From Bradyrhizobium diazoefficiens (GTDB taxonomy: Bacteria > Pseudomonadota > Alphaproteobacteria > Rhizobiales > Xanthobacteraceae), in the NCBI RefSeq assembly GCF_016612535.1, contig NZ_JAENXS010000002.1, positions 2,790,001-2,854,000 of the forward strand: a stretch of 64,000 bases of DNA. Reading direction: 5' to 3'. The notes beneath the pieces were generated by a model. The model was given only the letters and a program-made list of their open reading frames with translations. It did not search any database and was not told the origin of the DNA. Each line of letters begins with the position of its first letter. Position 1 is the first letter of the stretch. Positions 33,818 to 41,951 of this stretch are shown here, one piece after another. The translations under genes and the position numbers were made by a program.

Positions 33818-34583
33818 GCCGGTCTGCTTTGCCGCGGCTTTTACGCCGGCGCTGCTGGATCCCTTGCGCGCCGCGCCGCCGGTCGTGACCGGCCCGAACG
33901 GCAGGACGGCGGGAAAGCGCTACGACGTCTATCGCAACAACGTCACGGTGAGTCTGATCGAGGCGCTCGCCGCAATCTATCCGGCGGTGCAGCGCATCAC
34001 CGGCCCCGACTTCTTCCGCGCCATGGCGCGCTTCCATGTTCGCGAGAGCCCGCCGACTTCGCCGCTGCTGTTCGAATATGGCTACGGCTTTCCGAACTTC
34101 ATTGCACGGTACGAGCACGCCCAGACGATGCCGTGGCTGGCCGATGTCGCCCGCATCGAGCGGGCCTGGCTCGACGCCTACCACGCGCGCGATGCAGAGC
34201 CTCTGGCGGCGGCGCAGCTCGCAGCGGTCACGCCGGAGCGCCTGGCCGATCTCGTTCTCAAGCCGCACCCGGCTGCGCAAATCGTGCGCTCGGAATTTTC
34301 CGCGGTGACGATCTTTGCCGCCAACCGCGATGGCGCACCCACAAGCCGCATCGACGCCTCGAGGCCGGAAGACGCGCTGATCACGCGGCCCGAATTCGAT
34401 GTCATCGTGCGGCACCTACCTCCCGGCGGCGCGGTCTTCGCGATCTGCCTGATGGAGGGGCGCTCGCTCGGCGAGGCCGCTTCATCGGCGCTGGACGCAT
34501 CAACCGACTTCGACATCGCCGCCAACATTGCCGGCCTGATCGAGGCCGGCGCATTCACCTCAATTGCCTTCGGAGACGCATAA
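33807..34583 (+). CDS. bufC: DUF2063-family partner protein of the bufferin operon
   Basis: A 258-residue member of the DUF2063 family. It has RYDVYRNNVTVSLIEALA near the start, ITGPDFFRAMARFHV, and WLADVARIERAWLDAYHA in the middle. In bufferin systems this protein binds both the precursor and the MNIO enzyme and presents the peptide to it. It overlaps bufB by 11 bases, and its TAA shares a base with the ATG of bufD (TAATG). No signal peptide; it acts in the cytoplasm. Confidence 0.88.
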   Translation: MPPEPVCFAAAFTPALLDPLRAAPPVVTGPNGRTAGKRYDVYRNNVTVSLIEALAAIYPAVQRITGPDFFRAMARFHVRESPPTSPLLFEYGYGFPNFIARYEHAQTMPWLADVARIERAWLDAYHARDAEPLAAAQLAAVTPERLADLVLKPHPAAQIVRSEFSAVTIFAANRDGAPTSRIDASRPEDALITRPEFDVIVRHLPPGGAVFAICLMEGRSLGEAASSALDASTDFDIAANIAGLIEAGAFTSIAFGDA

Positions 34584-35092
34584 TGATCGCGGACCAACGC
34601 ATGCCGGCCAGCAGCAGCCTCCCGTCACTCGGGCTGCTCGTCGACAAGGCCAACCATCTGGTGCAGACCATCGCCTTGCCGTCGGTCGTTCAGCTGGTGC
34701 TGCGCATCGCGCTGGCCGTGCCGTTCTGGCGCTCCGGCATGCTCAAATGGGCCGGCTTCCTCAGGCTCAACGACACCGCGGTGACGCTGTTCAGCGACGA
34801 GTTCATGCTGCATCTGCCGGGTGGGCCCTATCATTATCCGGTGCCGGCAGCGATGGCCTTCCTGTCGGGGTGCGGCGAGATCACATTCCCGATCCTCCTC
34901 GTGCTCGGCCTCGGCACGCGGTTTGCCGGGCTCGGACTGCTGTTCATGACGCTGATCGTCGAACTCACGGTGCCCGACGGCTGGCCGATCCATATCACCT
35001 GGGCGGCAATGGCGCTTGCCATCATGGCTTACGGGCCGGGGCGCGTCTCGCTTGATTATTTGATCGGACGGGTGCTCTCATCCGAGCATTAG
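34583..35092 (+). CDS. bufD: DoxX-family membrane protein of the bufferin operon
   Basis: A 169-residue protein with four membrane helices. The DoxX pattern is visible: LVLRIALAVPFWRSGMLKW, then FLSGCGEITFPILLVLGLG and TLIVELTVPDGWPIHI. ATG 34583 overlaps the bufC stop by one base. DoxX-type genes are the usual last gene of bufferin operons; the role is not firmly known, with electron transfer or export proposed. No further copper gene follows: the next 240 bases hold repeats. Confidence 0.87.
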   Translation: MIADQRMPASSSLPSLGLLVDKANHLVQTIALPSVVQLVLRIALAVPFWRSGMLKWAGFLRLNDTAVTLFSDEFMLHLPGGPYHYPVPAAMAFLSGCGEITFPILLVLGLGTRFAGLGLLFMTLIVELTVPDGWPIHITWAAMALAIMAYGPGRVSLDYLIGRVLSSEH

Positions 35093-35110
35093 AGTGCGCT
35101 GCTCACCCGC

Positions 35111-35196
35111 GTAGCCCGGATGGAGCGCAGCGAAATCCGGGTATCTCACGCCTAGGCAGCAGTCCCGGATTGCGCTGCGCTCCATCCGGGCTACGG
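35111..35196. repeat. Pair of inverted palindromic repeats
   Basis: GTAGCCCGGATGGAGCGCAG at 35111 onward and its reverse form ending CCATCCGGGCTACGG (35163-35196) face each other. Each is itself palindromic. They belong to the same family as 27080-27112 and lie just after the bufferin operon, where they may stabilise mRNA 3' ends. Confidence 0.75.
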
Positions 35197-35204
35197 ATCA
35201 GGCC

Positions 35205-35258
35205 TTACATCCCGCTCAGCCCGCAATCCACCTCCAGCGTCTGCGCGGTGACAAAGAC
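35205..35258 (-). pseudogene. 3'-terminal scar of a short-chain dehydrogenase gene
   Basis: Read on the minus strand, the last 17 codons before a TAA at 35205-35207 encode VFVTAQTLEVDCGLSGM. This is the typical C-terminal end of SDR enzymes (TGQTLxVDGG). Upstream of it the frame shows no further homology, so only the tail of a former gene remains. Confidence 0.65.
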
Positions 35259-35330
35259 GCGACGCCACGCCGATTTCGGAGCGATCAATCCGTGCTATGC
35301 TCTGATGTCTGAACCTTCAGCGAGGCAAAC

Positions 35331-36143
35331 ATGTCCAGCACTGACAAGGTTTTCGCCGGCTCGGTCCCAAAGCTCTACGACGAATATCTGGTCCCGCTGA
35401 TCTTCTCCGCCTATGCCGACGACCTTGCCGGGCGCATCGCTGCGCTGTCGCCCTCGGACCTGCTCGAGATCGCAGCAGGCACCGGCGCGGTGACGCGGTC
35501 CGTAGCGGCGCTGCTGCCTCCCCGTGTCCGCTATGTCGCGACCGACCTGAACGAGCCGATGCTCGCAGTCGCAAAGCAGCGTCAGGGGGAAGATCCCCGC
35601 ATGACCTGGCGTCAGGCGGATGCGCTGGCGCTGCCCTTCGACGATTCCGCGTTCGACGTGGTCTGCTGCCAGTTCGGCGCCATGTTCTTTCCGGATCGCA
35701 CCAAGGGCTACGCGGAGGCGAAGCGGGTGTTGAAGCCGAAGGGCACGTATCTGTTCAATGTCTGGGACCGCATCGAAGACAATGTGTTCGCGGATGACGC
35801 GACGGTGACGCTCGGTAAGGTATTTCCCGACAATCCCCCTCTGTTCATGGCGCGGACGCCGCACGGCTATCACGACAAGGCCGTCATCAAGGCCGATCTC
35901 GAACGCGCGGGCTTCACCGACATATCGATCGAAACGCACTCCGCGATAAGCCGCGCGCCGACGGCGGATTACGTCGCGACCGCGTACTGCCAGGGCACAC
36001 CGCTGCGCGGCGAAATCGAAGCCAGGGATGCGAGCAAGCTTCAGGCCGCAACCGACGCCGTTGCCGAGGCGATCCGAAAACGCCACGGATCCGGACCGAT
36101 CGAAGCCAGGATTCAAGCGCTGGTGATCACGGCGCAGCCTTAA
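35331..36143 (+). CDS. Class I SAM-dependent methyltransferase
   Basis: A 270-residue methyltransferase of the Methyltransf_11 type. Motif I is DLLEIAAGTGAVTR (about residue 45), the SAM acidic loop is YVATDLNEPML, and motif IV reads FDVVCCQFGAMFFPD. RVLKPKGTYLFNVWD closes the fold. It is soluble. No neighbour indicates the substrate: an SDR scar and repeats lie upstream and a convergent L,D-transpeptidase gene downstream. A perfect hairpin follows the stop. Confidence 0.88.
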   Translation: MSSTDKVFAGSVPKLYDEYLVPLIFSAYADDLAGRIAALSPSDLLEIAAGTGAVTRSVAALLPPRVRYVATDLNEPMLAVAKQRQGEDPRMTWRQADALALPFDDSAFDVVCCQFGAMFFPDRTKGYAEAKRVLKPKGTYLFNVWDRIEDNVFADDATVTLGKVFPDNPPLFMARTPHGYHDKAVIKADLERAGFTDISIETHSAISRAPTADYVATAYCQGTPLRGEIEARDASKLQAATDAVAEAIRKRHGSGPIEARIQALVITAQP

Positions 36144-36145
36144 TT

Positions 36146-36166
36146 GCGGGAGGCCTCGCCTCCCGC
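36146..36166. terminator. Bidirectional hairpin
   Basis: GCGGGAGGC-CTC-GCCTCCCGC, a 9-bp perfect stem between the convergent methyltransferase and L,D-transpeptidase genes. No T-tract is seen. Confidence 0.6.
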
Positions 36167-36173
36167 TCCACGC

Positions 36174-37757
36174 CTACCAAAAGCTCCGCTGCACCGGCTG
36201 CGTCGATTGATAGTACTGGTACTGGCCGCCGCGTCGGCGCTGGACCGGCTGCGGGTTGGGATCGCGCTGCCCGAAGAAGAAGCCATTGCCGCCGAAGCCG
36301 TTGCCGCCATTGTCCCAGCCATCGTCGTTGGCCATCTCCATCGAAGGCGCGGTCGGCTTGCGCGTGATGAAGCCGCCCTGCGGATGGTTGCTCAGGACCG
36401 CGACGAACTCGGTGCGGTAGTTGGTTTCGGCGCTCAGCGGCTCGTCCGAGATGATGATCGACGAGCGCGGCAATGCGGTCGGCGCGATGCGATCCCACAC
36501 GTCCTGCGGGATGGTGATGCGGTCGAGCGCGTCCTTGGCGGTGTCGCCTTCGTCGATCGAGACCACGCTCCAGCGCAGGCCGGTGTCGTTCTTCGCCATC
36601 GCCGTGAAGATGTGCGTGCCGAGCGGCTGGTCGGGATTGCGGATGGTGACGGGAACCTCGATGCTGGTGTCGAACACCTCGCCGCCGCCATCGGGCGCCG
36701 GCTTGTGCGTGTTCCGCCGCACGTAGAGTTTTTGGGTTGCGCGGCTGATGTAGACCGAGACCGGCTCGAGCGCGAGCTTTGCGTCGGTCGCAGCCTTCAC
36801 TGCATCGGCCTTCCTGGTCGCTGCCGCCTTGGCGGCATCCTTGGTGGTGGCAACCGCATCGCGCTTGGGCTGCGCCGCGGCCTTGGCGGCGTCGAGCTGG
36901 GTTGCCGCATCCGCCGCCTTGGTCGCGGCCTTCTGCTTCAGCTCGTCGGCCTTTGCCTTGGCCTGGTCGGTCTTGGCATTCGCGACCAATTTGTCGGCAT
37001 AGGCGTTCTCGGCGTCGGCGCGGGCCTTCTGCTGCTCGAGCTTGCGCAGCGAAGCGGGGAGCGATTGCGCCTCCTTTGCTGCCGCGGTCGCGGCCTTCTT
37101 GGTCTCGTCGGCCGCCCTGGTGGCCTCCTCGGCCTCGGCAGAGAGTTTGCCGATACGGCCGGGTGCCGCCGCAATGGCCTCCTTGCTCGGCACGAACAGC
37201 GAGGGATGCGAGAAATCGACCGGGGCGGCATCGTTTGGCGAGATGATCACCCGCATGCCGATATTGGTCTTGTCGAACAGGTCCTCGGCGAAGTTGAAGG
37301 GCATGCGCACACAGCCGTGCGAGGCCGCATAGCCGGGCAGCGGGCCACCATGCAGCGCGATGCCGTTCCAGGTGATGCGCTGCATGTTGGGCATCCAGGC
37401 ATCATCATACATGGAAGAGTGGTGGTCCTTGTCCTTCTCGATCACGGCGAAGACGCCGGCGGGTGTCTCGCGGCCGGTCGTGCCGGTGGAGACCGGCGCG
37501 CGCAGGATCCAGCCCTCGGAATCGTAGAACGTGACCTGCTGGCTCTTGAGCGACACGATCGCCATGATCGGCTCGCCGGCCTCGCGCGGCGCCACCGCCT
37601 CGGCGGTCTGGCGCGGCTGCTTCGCGGCCATAGCATCCGGGATGGCGCCCGGGGTCAGCACGGCCAGCGCGACCGCCGCCGCGAACATCACAATTCCGGG
37701 AGGCCCCCAACGCCGCATCGTCCCATAGGATTGCGCCGTCGTCAGTCGGTCTTTCAT
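36174..37757 (-). CDS. L,D-transpeptidase (YkuD) with Ala-rich coiled-coil region
   Basis: A 527-residue envelope protein with an N-terminal membrane/signal segment (about residues 20-40, ending AMA). The YkuD catalytic domain follows: IALHGGPLPGYAASHGCVRM carries the catalytic His, Ser and Cys at about 145-165. Residues ~215-340 are an Ala/Lys-rich helical region (heptad-like KAADAATQLDAAKAAAQ). The last ~180 residues have the fold of a second YkuD-like segment (ISRATQKLYVRRN) but lack the HxxxxxSHGC motif. The C terminus is Gly/Gln-rich. It cross-links peptidoglycan or attaches proteins to it. Confidence 0.88.
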   Translation of the reverse strand: MKDRLTTAQSYGTMRRWGPPGIVMFAAAVALAVLTPGAIPDAMAAKQPRQTAEAVAPREAGEPIMAIVSLKSQQVTFYDSEGWILRAPVSTGTTGRETPAGVFAVIEKDKDHHSSMYDDAWMPNMQRITWNGIALHGGPLPGYAASHGCVRMPFNFAEDLFDKTNIGMRVIISPNDAAPVDFSHPSLFVPSKEAIAAAPGRIGKLSAEAEEATRAADETKKAATAAAKEAQSLPASLRKLEQQKARADAENAYADKLVANAKTDQAKAKADELKQKAATKAADAATQLDAAKAAAQPKRDAVATTKDAAKAAATRKADAVKAATDAKLALEPVSVYISRATQKLYVRRNTHKPAPDGGGEVFDTSIEVPVTIRNPDQPLGTHIFTAMAKNDTGLRWSVVSIDEGDTAKDALDRITIPQDVWDRIAPTALPRSSIIISDEPLSAETNYRTEFVAVLSNHPQGGFITRKPTAPSMEMANDDGWDNGGNGFGGNGFFFGQRDPNPQPVQRRRGGQYQYYQSTQPVQRSFW

Positions 37758-38149
37758 GCCATACCCCGGTTGCCTGTCCGCACTTGCGTCGATCTTCCGT
37801 CAGATTGCGATCTTTGGATTAAGAAACCGCAGCCACCATCCGTTCCGTATCCGGCGATTTTCGGTCCGTTCCGGCGACGAAACTCTCATATACGACGCCC
37901 CGCGCGGGCGGAAGGGCGGTCCGTGGCCGAGACTGGCCCGGAGCTGGCGGCCGCGCGCCGCGGCAGAATGCCCGCCGGAGGCGGCGGGACGGGATGTGAC
38001 CGGAATCACAGAGAATTGCGTCAGGCGGCGACCAGGTTTGCGCCGCGGTCGACATCACGTTGCAGCCAAATCAGATGGTTTTAATTTCCATTACATTTTT
38101 GTGACATAAGCCACAGAGGCTTGCCCGGCGTGCTGCTAGTTTCGCACGC
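37758..38149. other. Intergenic region between L,D-transpeptidase and pstS
   Basis: Divergent promoter region of 392 bases without a recognisable gene. The right end holds the Pho-box-like site described separately. Confidence 0.5.
38090..38107 (+). promoter_or_regulatory. Pho-box-like site upstream of pstS
   Basis: ATTACAT-TTTT-GTGACAT, two seven-base direct units with a four-base spacer, as in the PhoB consensus CTGTCAT-N4-CTGTCAT. The units match it in 4 and 5 of 7 positions. It ends 42 bases before the pstS ATG, as expected for a PhoB-dependent -35 substitute. Confidence 0.45.
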
Positions 38150-39202
38150 ATGATGAAACATCTCAGACTCCCGATCGTCCTCACCGCACTCGTCGTTGCG
38201 ACGCAAAGTTTTGCTGCCGAGACCACGGGCGCAGGCTCAACCTTCGTTTCGCCCGTGATGGCGAAATGGATCGACGCCTACAAGGCAAAGACCGGCAGCA
38301 CCGTCAACTATCAGGCGGTGGGATCGAGCATCGGCGTCGCCTTGATCAAGAAGGCCACCGTCGATTTCGGCGCCACCGACATGCCGCTTGATCCAAAGGA
38401 GCTGGAGAAGCTCGGCATGATCCAGTTTCCGATCGTGATCGGCGGCGTCGTTCCGGTCGTCAACATCGACGGCGTCAAGCCAGGCCAGATGCATTTTTCC
38501 GGCGAGGTGCTCGCGGGCATCTATCTCGGCAAGATCAAGACCTGGAACGACCCGGCCATTCGCGCCATCAACCCCGAACTGAAACTGCCGAACGCGCCGA
38601 TCACCGTCGTGCATCGCATCGATGGCTCTGGCACGACCTTCAACTGGTCGAACTATCTCTCCAAGGTTAGCCCGCAATGGAAGACCGGCGTTGGTGAAGG
38701 CACGGCCGTCGAGTGGCCGGTCGGCCTTGGCGGGAGAGGCAATGACGGCGTCGCCTCGCTGGTCAGCCTCGTGCCCGGCGCGATCGGCTATCTCGAATAT
38801 GCCTATGCGCTGCAACGGCTCGACAAGATCTCGTTCGGTGTGGTGCAGAACAGCGCCGGCAACTTCGTGGTGCCCAACGCCGCATCGTTCCAGGCGGCGG
38901 CTTCGAGCGCCGACTGGACGGCGGACAGGGATTTCCACCTCGTGCTCACCAACGCGCCGGGTGACGACGCCTATCCGATCACGGCCACCACGTTCGTGGT
39001 GATGCCGAAGCAGCCGAAATCCCCGGAGAGGTCGGCTGCCGCCATCGACTTCGTGCGATGGTCATTGGAGAGCGGGAAGACCCAGGCCGAAACGCTCAAC
39101 TACGTTCCGCTGCCGCCGACGCTGGTCGAGCAAGTCGAGATGTACTGGCAGCAGAGCTTTGGACCGGCGACCGTGACGGCGTCCGCCGGCGGCAAGCGAT
39201 AG
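38150..39202 (+). CDS. pstS: Phosphate-binding protein PstS
   Basis: A 350-residue periplasmic receptor of the PstS family. The signal peptide MMKHLRLPIVLTALVVATQS is cleaved near SFAAET. The mature start GAGSTFVSPVMAKWIDAY, the phosphate loop GSSIGVALIKK with FGATDMPLD, and HRIDGSGTTFNWSNYLS are hallmarks of the family. It is not followed by pstCAB; a convergent CoA-transferase gene comes next, so this is a second or orphan PstS that likely feeds a transporter encoded elsewhere. A Pho-box-like site upstream supports phosphate control. Confidence 0.93.
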   Translation: MMKHLRLPIVLTALVVATQSFAAETTGAGSTFVSPVMAKWIDAYKAKTGSTVNYQAVGSSIGVALIKKATVDFGATDMPLDPKELEKLGMIQFPIVIGGVVPVVNIDGVKPGQMHFSGEVLAGIYLGKIKTWNDPAIRAINPELKLPNAPITVVHRIDGSGTTFNWSNYLSKVSPQWKTGVGEGTAVEWPVGLGGRGNDGVASLVSLVPGAIGYLEYAYALQRLDKISFGVVQNSAGNFVVPNAASFQAAASSADWTADRDFHLVLTNAPGDDAYPITATTFVVMPKQPKSPERSAAAIDFVRWSLESGKTQAETLNYVPLPPTLVEQVEMYWQQSFGPATVTASAGGKR

Positions 39203-39213
39203 CGTTCAACGAC

Positions 39214-39239
39214 TGGCGCGCCGGCTTTACGGCGCGCCA
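39214..39239. terminator. Bidirectional hairpin between pstS and CoA-transferase gene
   Basis: TGGCGCGCCG with CGGCGCGCCA, a 10-bp perfect stem and loop GCTTTA. The loop holds the stop codon of the minus-strand CoA-transferase gene. Confidence 0.6.
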
Positions 39240-40420
39240 ACGGCCTTGTTCGCAACCAGCTGTTCGATCTCGGCGTCGCTCATACCTGCTTCGCGCAACA
39301 CCTCGCGCGAATGTTCACCGAGGTGCGGCGCCATGCGGTGAATGCCGGCCGGGCTTTCGGAGAATTTTGTCGCAGGCCGCGCCTGGCGAATCCGTCCCTC
39401 GGTCGGATGATCGATATCCGCGAACAGACCTACGGCAGACAGATGCGGCTGATCGCCAATCTCGGTCAGCCGCGCGAAGGCCGTATGCGGCACGTCGAGC
39501 CGCAGCAAAAGCTCCTCCCACTCCGCCGTGGTGCGGGTCGGCCCGATCTCGCTCATGCGGTCGTAGACCTTGTCGATGTTCTGGAAGCGCAGCACGGGAT
39601 CGCGCACGCCGAGTTCATCACTCAATTCAGGGCGACCCACGGCCTCGAAGAAGGCGCACCAATTGTCGCCCGAATAAGGCAGCATCGTCAGCCAGCCGTC
39701 CTTCGTCCGCACAGGGCGCCGGTTCTTCATGCGCTTGTAACCGGTCGGCCCGATTGGCGGATCGAAGGCGTGCCCGCCCAGCATCTCGATGCTGTTGAAG
39801 CCCGCGATGGTTTCCAGCATCGGCACCTCGACCATCTGGCCCTCGCCCGTGCGCTCGCGCCTGAACAGAGCGGCGGACACCGCGCCGACCATGGCGTGCG
39901 CGCAGATCTTGTCGCCGACGAGACTCGGAATGAACTCCGGCTCCTCGTCCGATCCGATCGAAGATGCGAGGCCGGAAGCTGCCTGGATGATCTCGTCGAA
40001 TGCGGGCCGCGCCGCCCAGGGGCCATCCTGTCCGAAGCCCGTCGCCGCAGCGTAGATCAATCGCGGATTGAGTTTGGCGCAGGCCTCATAGCCGAAGCCG
40101 AGCCGCGCCATCGCGGCGGGGCGCACATTGGTGACGAGCACATCGACCGTCGGGATCAGCCTGGCCAGCGCAGCCTTGCCATCGGGATGCTTCAGGTCGA
40201 GCGCGAGGCTGCGCTTGTTGCGGTTGACCGCCATGAACTGGCCGCTCATGCCGCGGTTCCGAAACATGCCGGTGTAGCGCCAGGTGTCGCCCGACGGTGG
40301 CTCGATCTTGATGACATCGGCGCCCCAGTCGCCGAGCATCTGCGCGGCGTAGGGTCCGAACAGCACGCTTGTCAGATCGAGAACGCGAATGCCGCTGAGG
40401 GGGCCGGTCGGTGTCGTCAT
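39227..40420 (-). CDS. Class III CoA-transferase family protein
   Basis: A 397-residue CaiB/BaiF-type CoA-transferase. It starts LSGIRVLDLTSVLFGPYAAQ, then DWGADVIKIEPPSGD, NRNKRSLALDLKHPDGK and the catalytic Asp in PAFDEIIQAASGLAS. ATG 40420 gives the normal N terminus; the open frame to 40528 adds unrelated residues. Such enzymes move CoA between carboxylic acids. It lies 91 bases downstream of a Liv-type binding protein gene on the same strand, which suggests use of an imported acid; neither partner acid is known. Confidence 0.9.
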   Translation of the reverse strand: MTTPTGPLSGIRVLDLTSVLFGPYAAQMLGDWGADVIKIEPPSGDTWRYTGMFRNRGMSGQFMAVNRNKRSLALDLKHPDGKAALARLIPTVDVLVTNVRPAAMARLGFGYEACAKLNPRLIYAAATGFGQDGPWAARPAFDEIIQAASGLASSIGSDEEPEFIPSLVGDKICAHAMVGAVSAALFRRERTGEGQMVEVPMLETIAGFNSIEMLGGHAFDPPIGPTGYKRMKNRRPVRTKDGWLTMLPYSGDNWCAFFEAVGRPELSDELGVRDPVLRFQNIDKVYDRMSEIGPTRTTAEWEELLLRLDVPHTAFARLTEIGDQPHLSAVGLFADIDHPTEGRIRQARPATKFSESPAGIHRMAPHLGEHSREVLREAGMSDAEIEQLVANKAVGAP

Positions 40421-40511
40421 GTCGTCACTGTGGCTGGAGGAAGCGGTCGCGGGGTGGGCAGTATAAGCGGGCAAGGCTGCCGCCCTGCCCGCCCATCGCA
40501 ATGCATCGATG

Positions 40512-41720
40512 CTATTCGCCGAGCACATCGCCGAACAGCTCCCAGGATTTGCCGTTGAACCGCGCCATCTGCAATTGGCGGATCGGCGTCACCTGCTCGG
40601 CCGAGGTGTTGAGCTTGATGCCCGGCAACAGCATCGGCAGCTCGACATCCTTGAACGACTGCGCCTGCTTCATCAGGTTGGCGCGCGTGAGGTCGTTGCC
40701 GGCGCGTTGCAGCACCAGCTCCATCATCTGCGCCATAGTATAGCCGGTGACGTTGAAGATGTCGGCCGGATCAGCTCCGGAATTGTAGGTCTTCATCCAT
40801 TCGCGCCAGGCCTTCATGCCGGGATCATCGGCCCAGCGCGGATCGCCGGGATCCTTCTGGAACGCGCCGGTGACGATGCCGACGGAATTGTCGAGCCCGG
40901 CAGGCGTCAGCACGGAGCCGACGGAATTCGAGACGGCCGGAAGAATGATCTGCGGTTTCCAGCCGAGCTCGGCGGCCTTCTTGATCGCCTGCGCCGCGAA
41001 TTTCGGCGTGCACTCGTCGAAGAGAACATCGGCGCCAGCGGCCTTGAACTTGACGATCTGGGAGTCGACGGTTGGATCGGTCGTCTCGTAGACGGCCTCG
41101 GACACGATCTGGCCAACGCGCTCGCCGAGCCCTTCCTTGAAGCCTGCGAGATAGTCGCGCCCCGGGTCTTCGTCCGGCGTGATGACGGCGATCTTGGCGT
41201 CGGGTTTGTTGGCCAGAATCCACTTGGCGTAGAGTCGTCCTTCGGTCCTGTAGGTCGGCTGCGAGCCGGTGGTCCAGGGGAAATGCTGCGGATCGTTCCA
41301 GCGGCTGGCGCCACTCGACGGGAACAGCTGCGGGATCTTCTTGGCATTGAGGTATTTTTGCGCTGCGATGTTCGGGCCGGTGCCGAGCATCGAGAACATC
41401 GCGAAGACCTCGTCGCTCTCGGCCAAGCGCCGCACCTGCTCGACCGTCTTCGCCGGCGAATAGGCATCGTCCATGCTGAGAAGCTCGATCTTGCGGCCGT
41501 TGATGCCGCCCTTTTCGTTGAGCATCTTGAAATAGGCGATTTCGGCACGGCCGATTGCCGAATAGGCCGACGCCGGCCCCGAATAGGGCATGGTCTGGCC
41601 GAGCTTGATCGAGGTGTCGGTTGCGCCGGTGTCGTAATTTCCGGCAAACGCGGCCGGAGCGGCGAAGACTGCAAGTAGAGCGAAAGCTCCACGCACGAAC
41701 CTGTGTTGTTTTCCCGGCAT
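40512..41720 (-). CDS. Liv-type ABC substrate-binding protein
   Basis: A 402-residue periplasmic receptor with a signal peptide (cleaved near AAFAGNYD) and the family pattern IKLGQTMPYSGPASAYSAIG, MLNEKGGINGRKIELLSMDD and WILANKPDAKIAVITPDED. ATG 41720 has GGAAGGAG nine bases upstream; the ATG nine bases earlier directly touches that site and is less likely. It precedes the CoA-transferase gene. Ligands of close types in rhizobia include aromatic or branched acids. No transporter membrane subunits are encoded nearby. Confidence 0.88.
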   Translation of the reverse strand: MPGKQHRFVRGAFALLAVFAAPAAFAGNYDTGATDTSIKLGQTMPYSGPASAYSAIGRAEIAYFKMLNEKGGINGRKIELLSMDDAYSPAKTVEQVRRLAESDEVFAMFSMLGTGPNIAAQKYLNAKKIPQLFPSSGASRWNDPQHFPWTTGSQPTYRTEGRLYAKWILANKPDAKIAVITPDEDPGRDYLAGFKEGLGERVGQIVSEAVYETTDPTVDSQIVKFKAAGADVLFDECTPKFAAQAIKKAAELGWKPQIILPAVSNSVGSVLTPAGLDNSVGIVTGAFQKDPGDPRWADDPGMKAWREWMKTYNSGADPADIFNVTGYTMAQMMELVLQRAGNDLTRANLMKQAQSFKDVELPMLLPGIKLNTSAEQVTPIRQLQMARFNGKSWELFGDVLGE

Positions 41721-41951
41721 GCTCGGCATCTCCTTCCCTGGCAGAGCGCATCGACGCGGGCCCACAGGCCGCCGTCAACGTCCTCCACTTCTGTTCTTGG
41801 TTATCGTCGGCCGCACGATGGCGACGGTCGCAACGATACCTTGATTATGAGGCGTGAGATGTAGCTAAGAATTCAGATGCGTATGCGCATCTTGCAGCCG
41901 TTCGGGTTTACCAATCCATGCGCGCGAACACGCGGGCCGACCATCGCGTCC

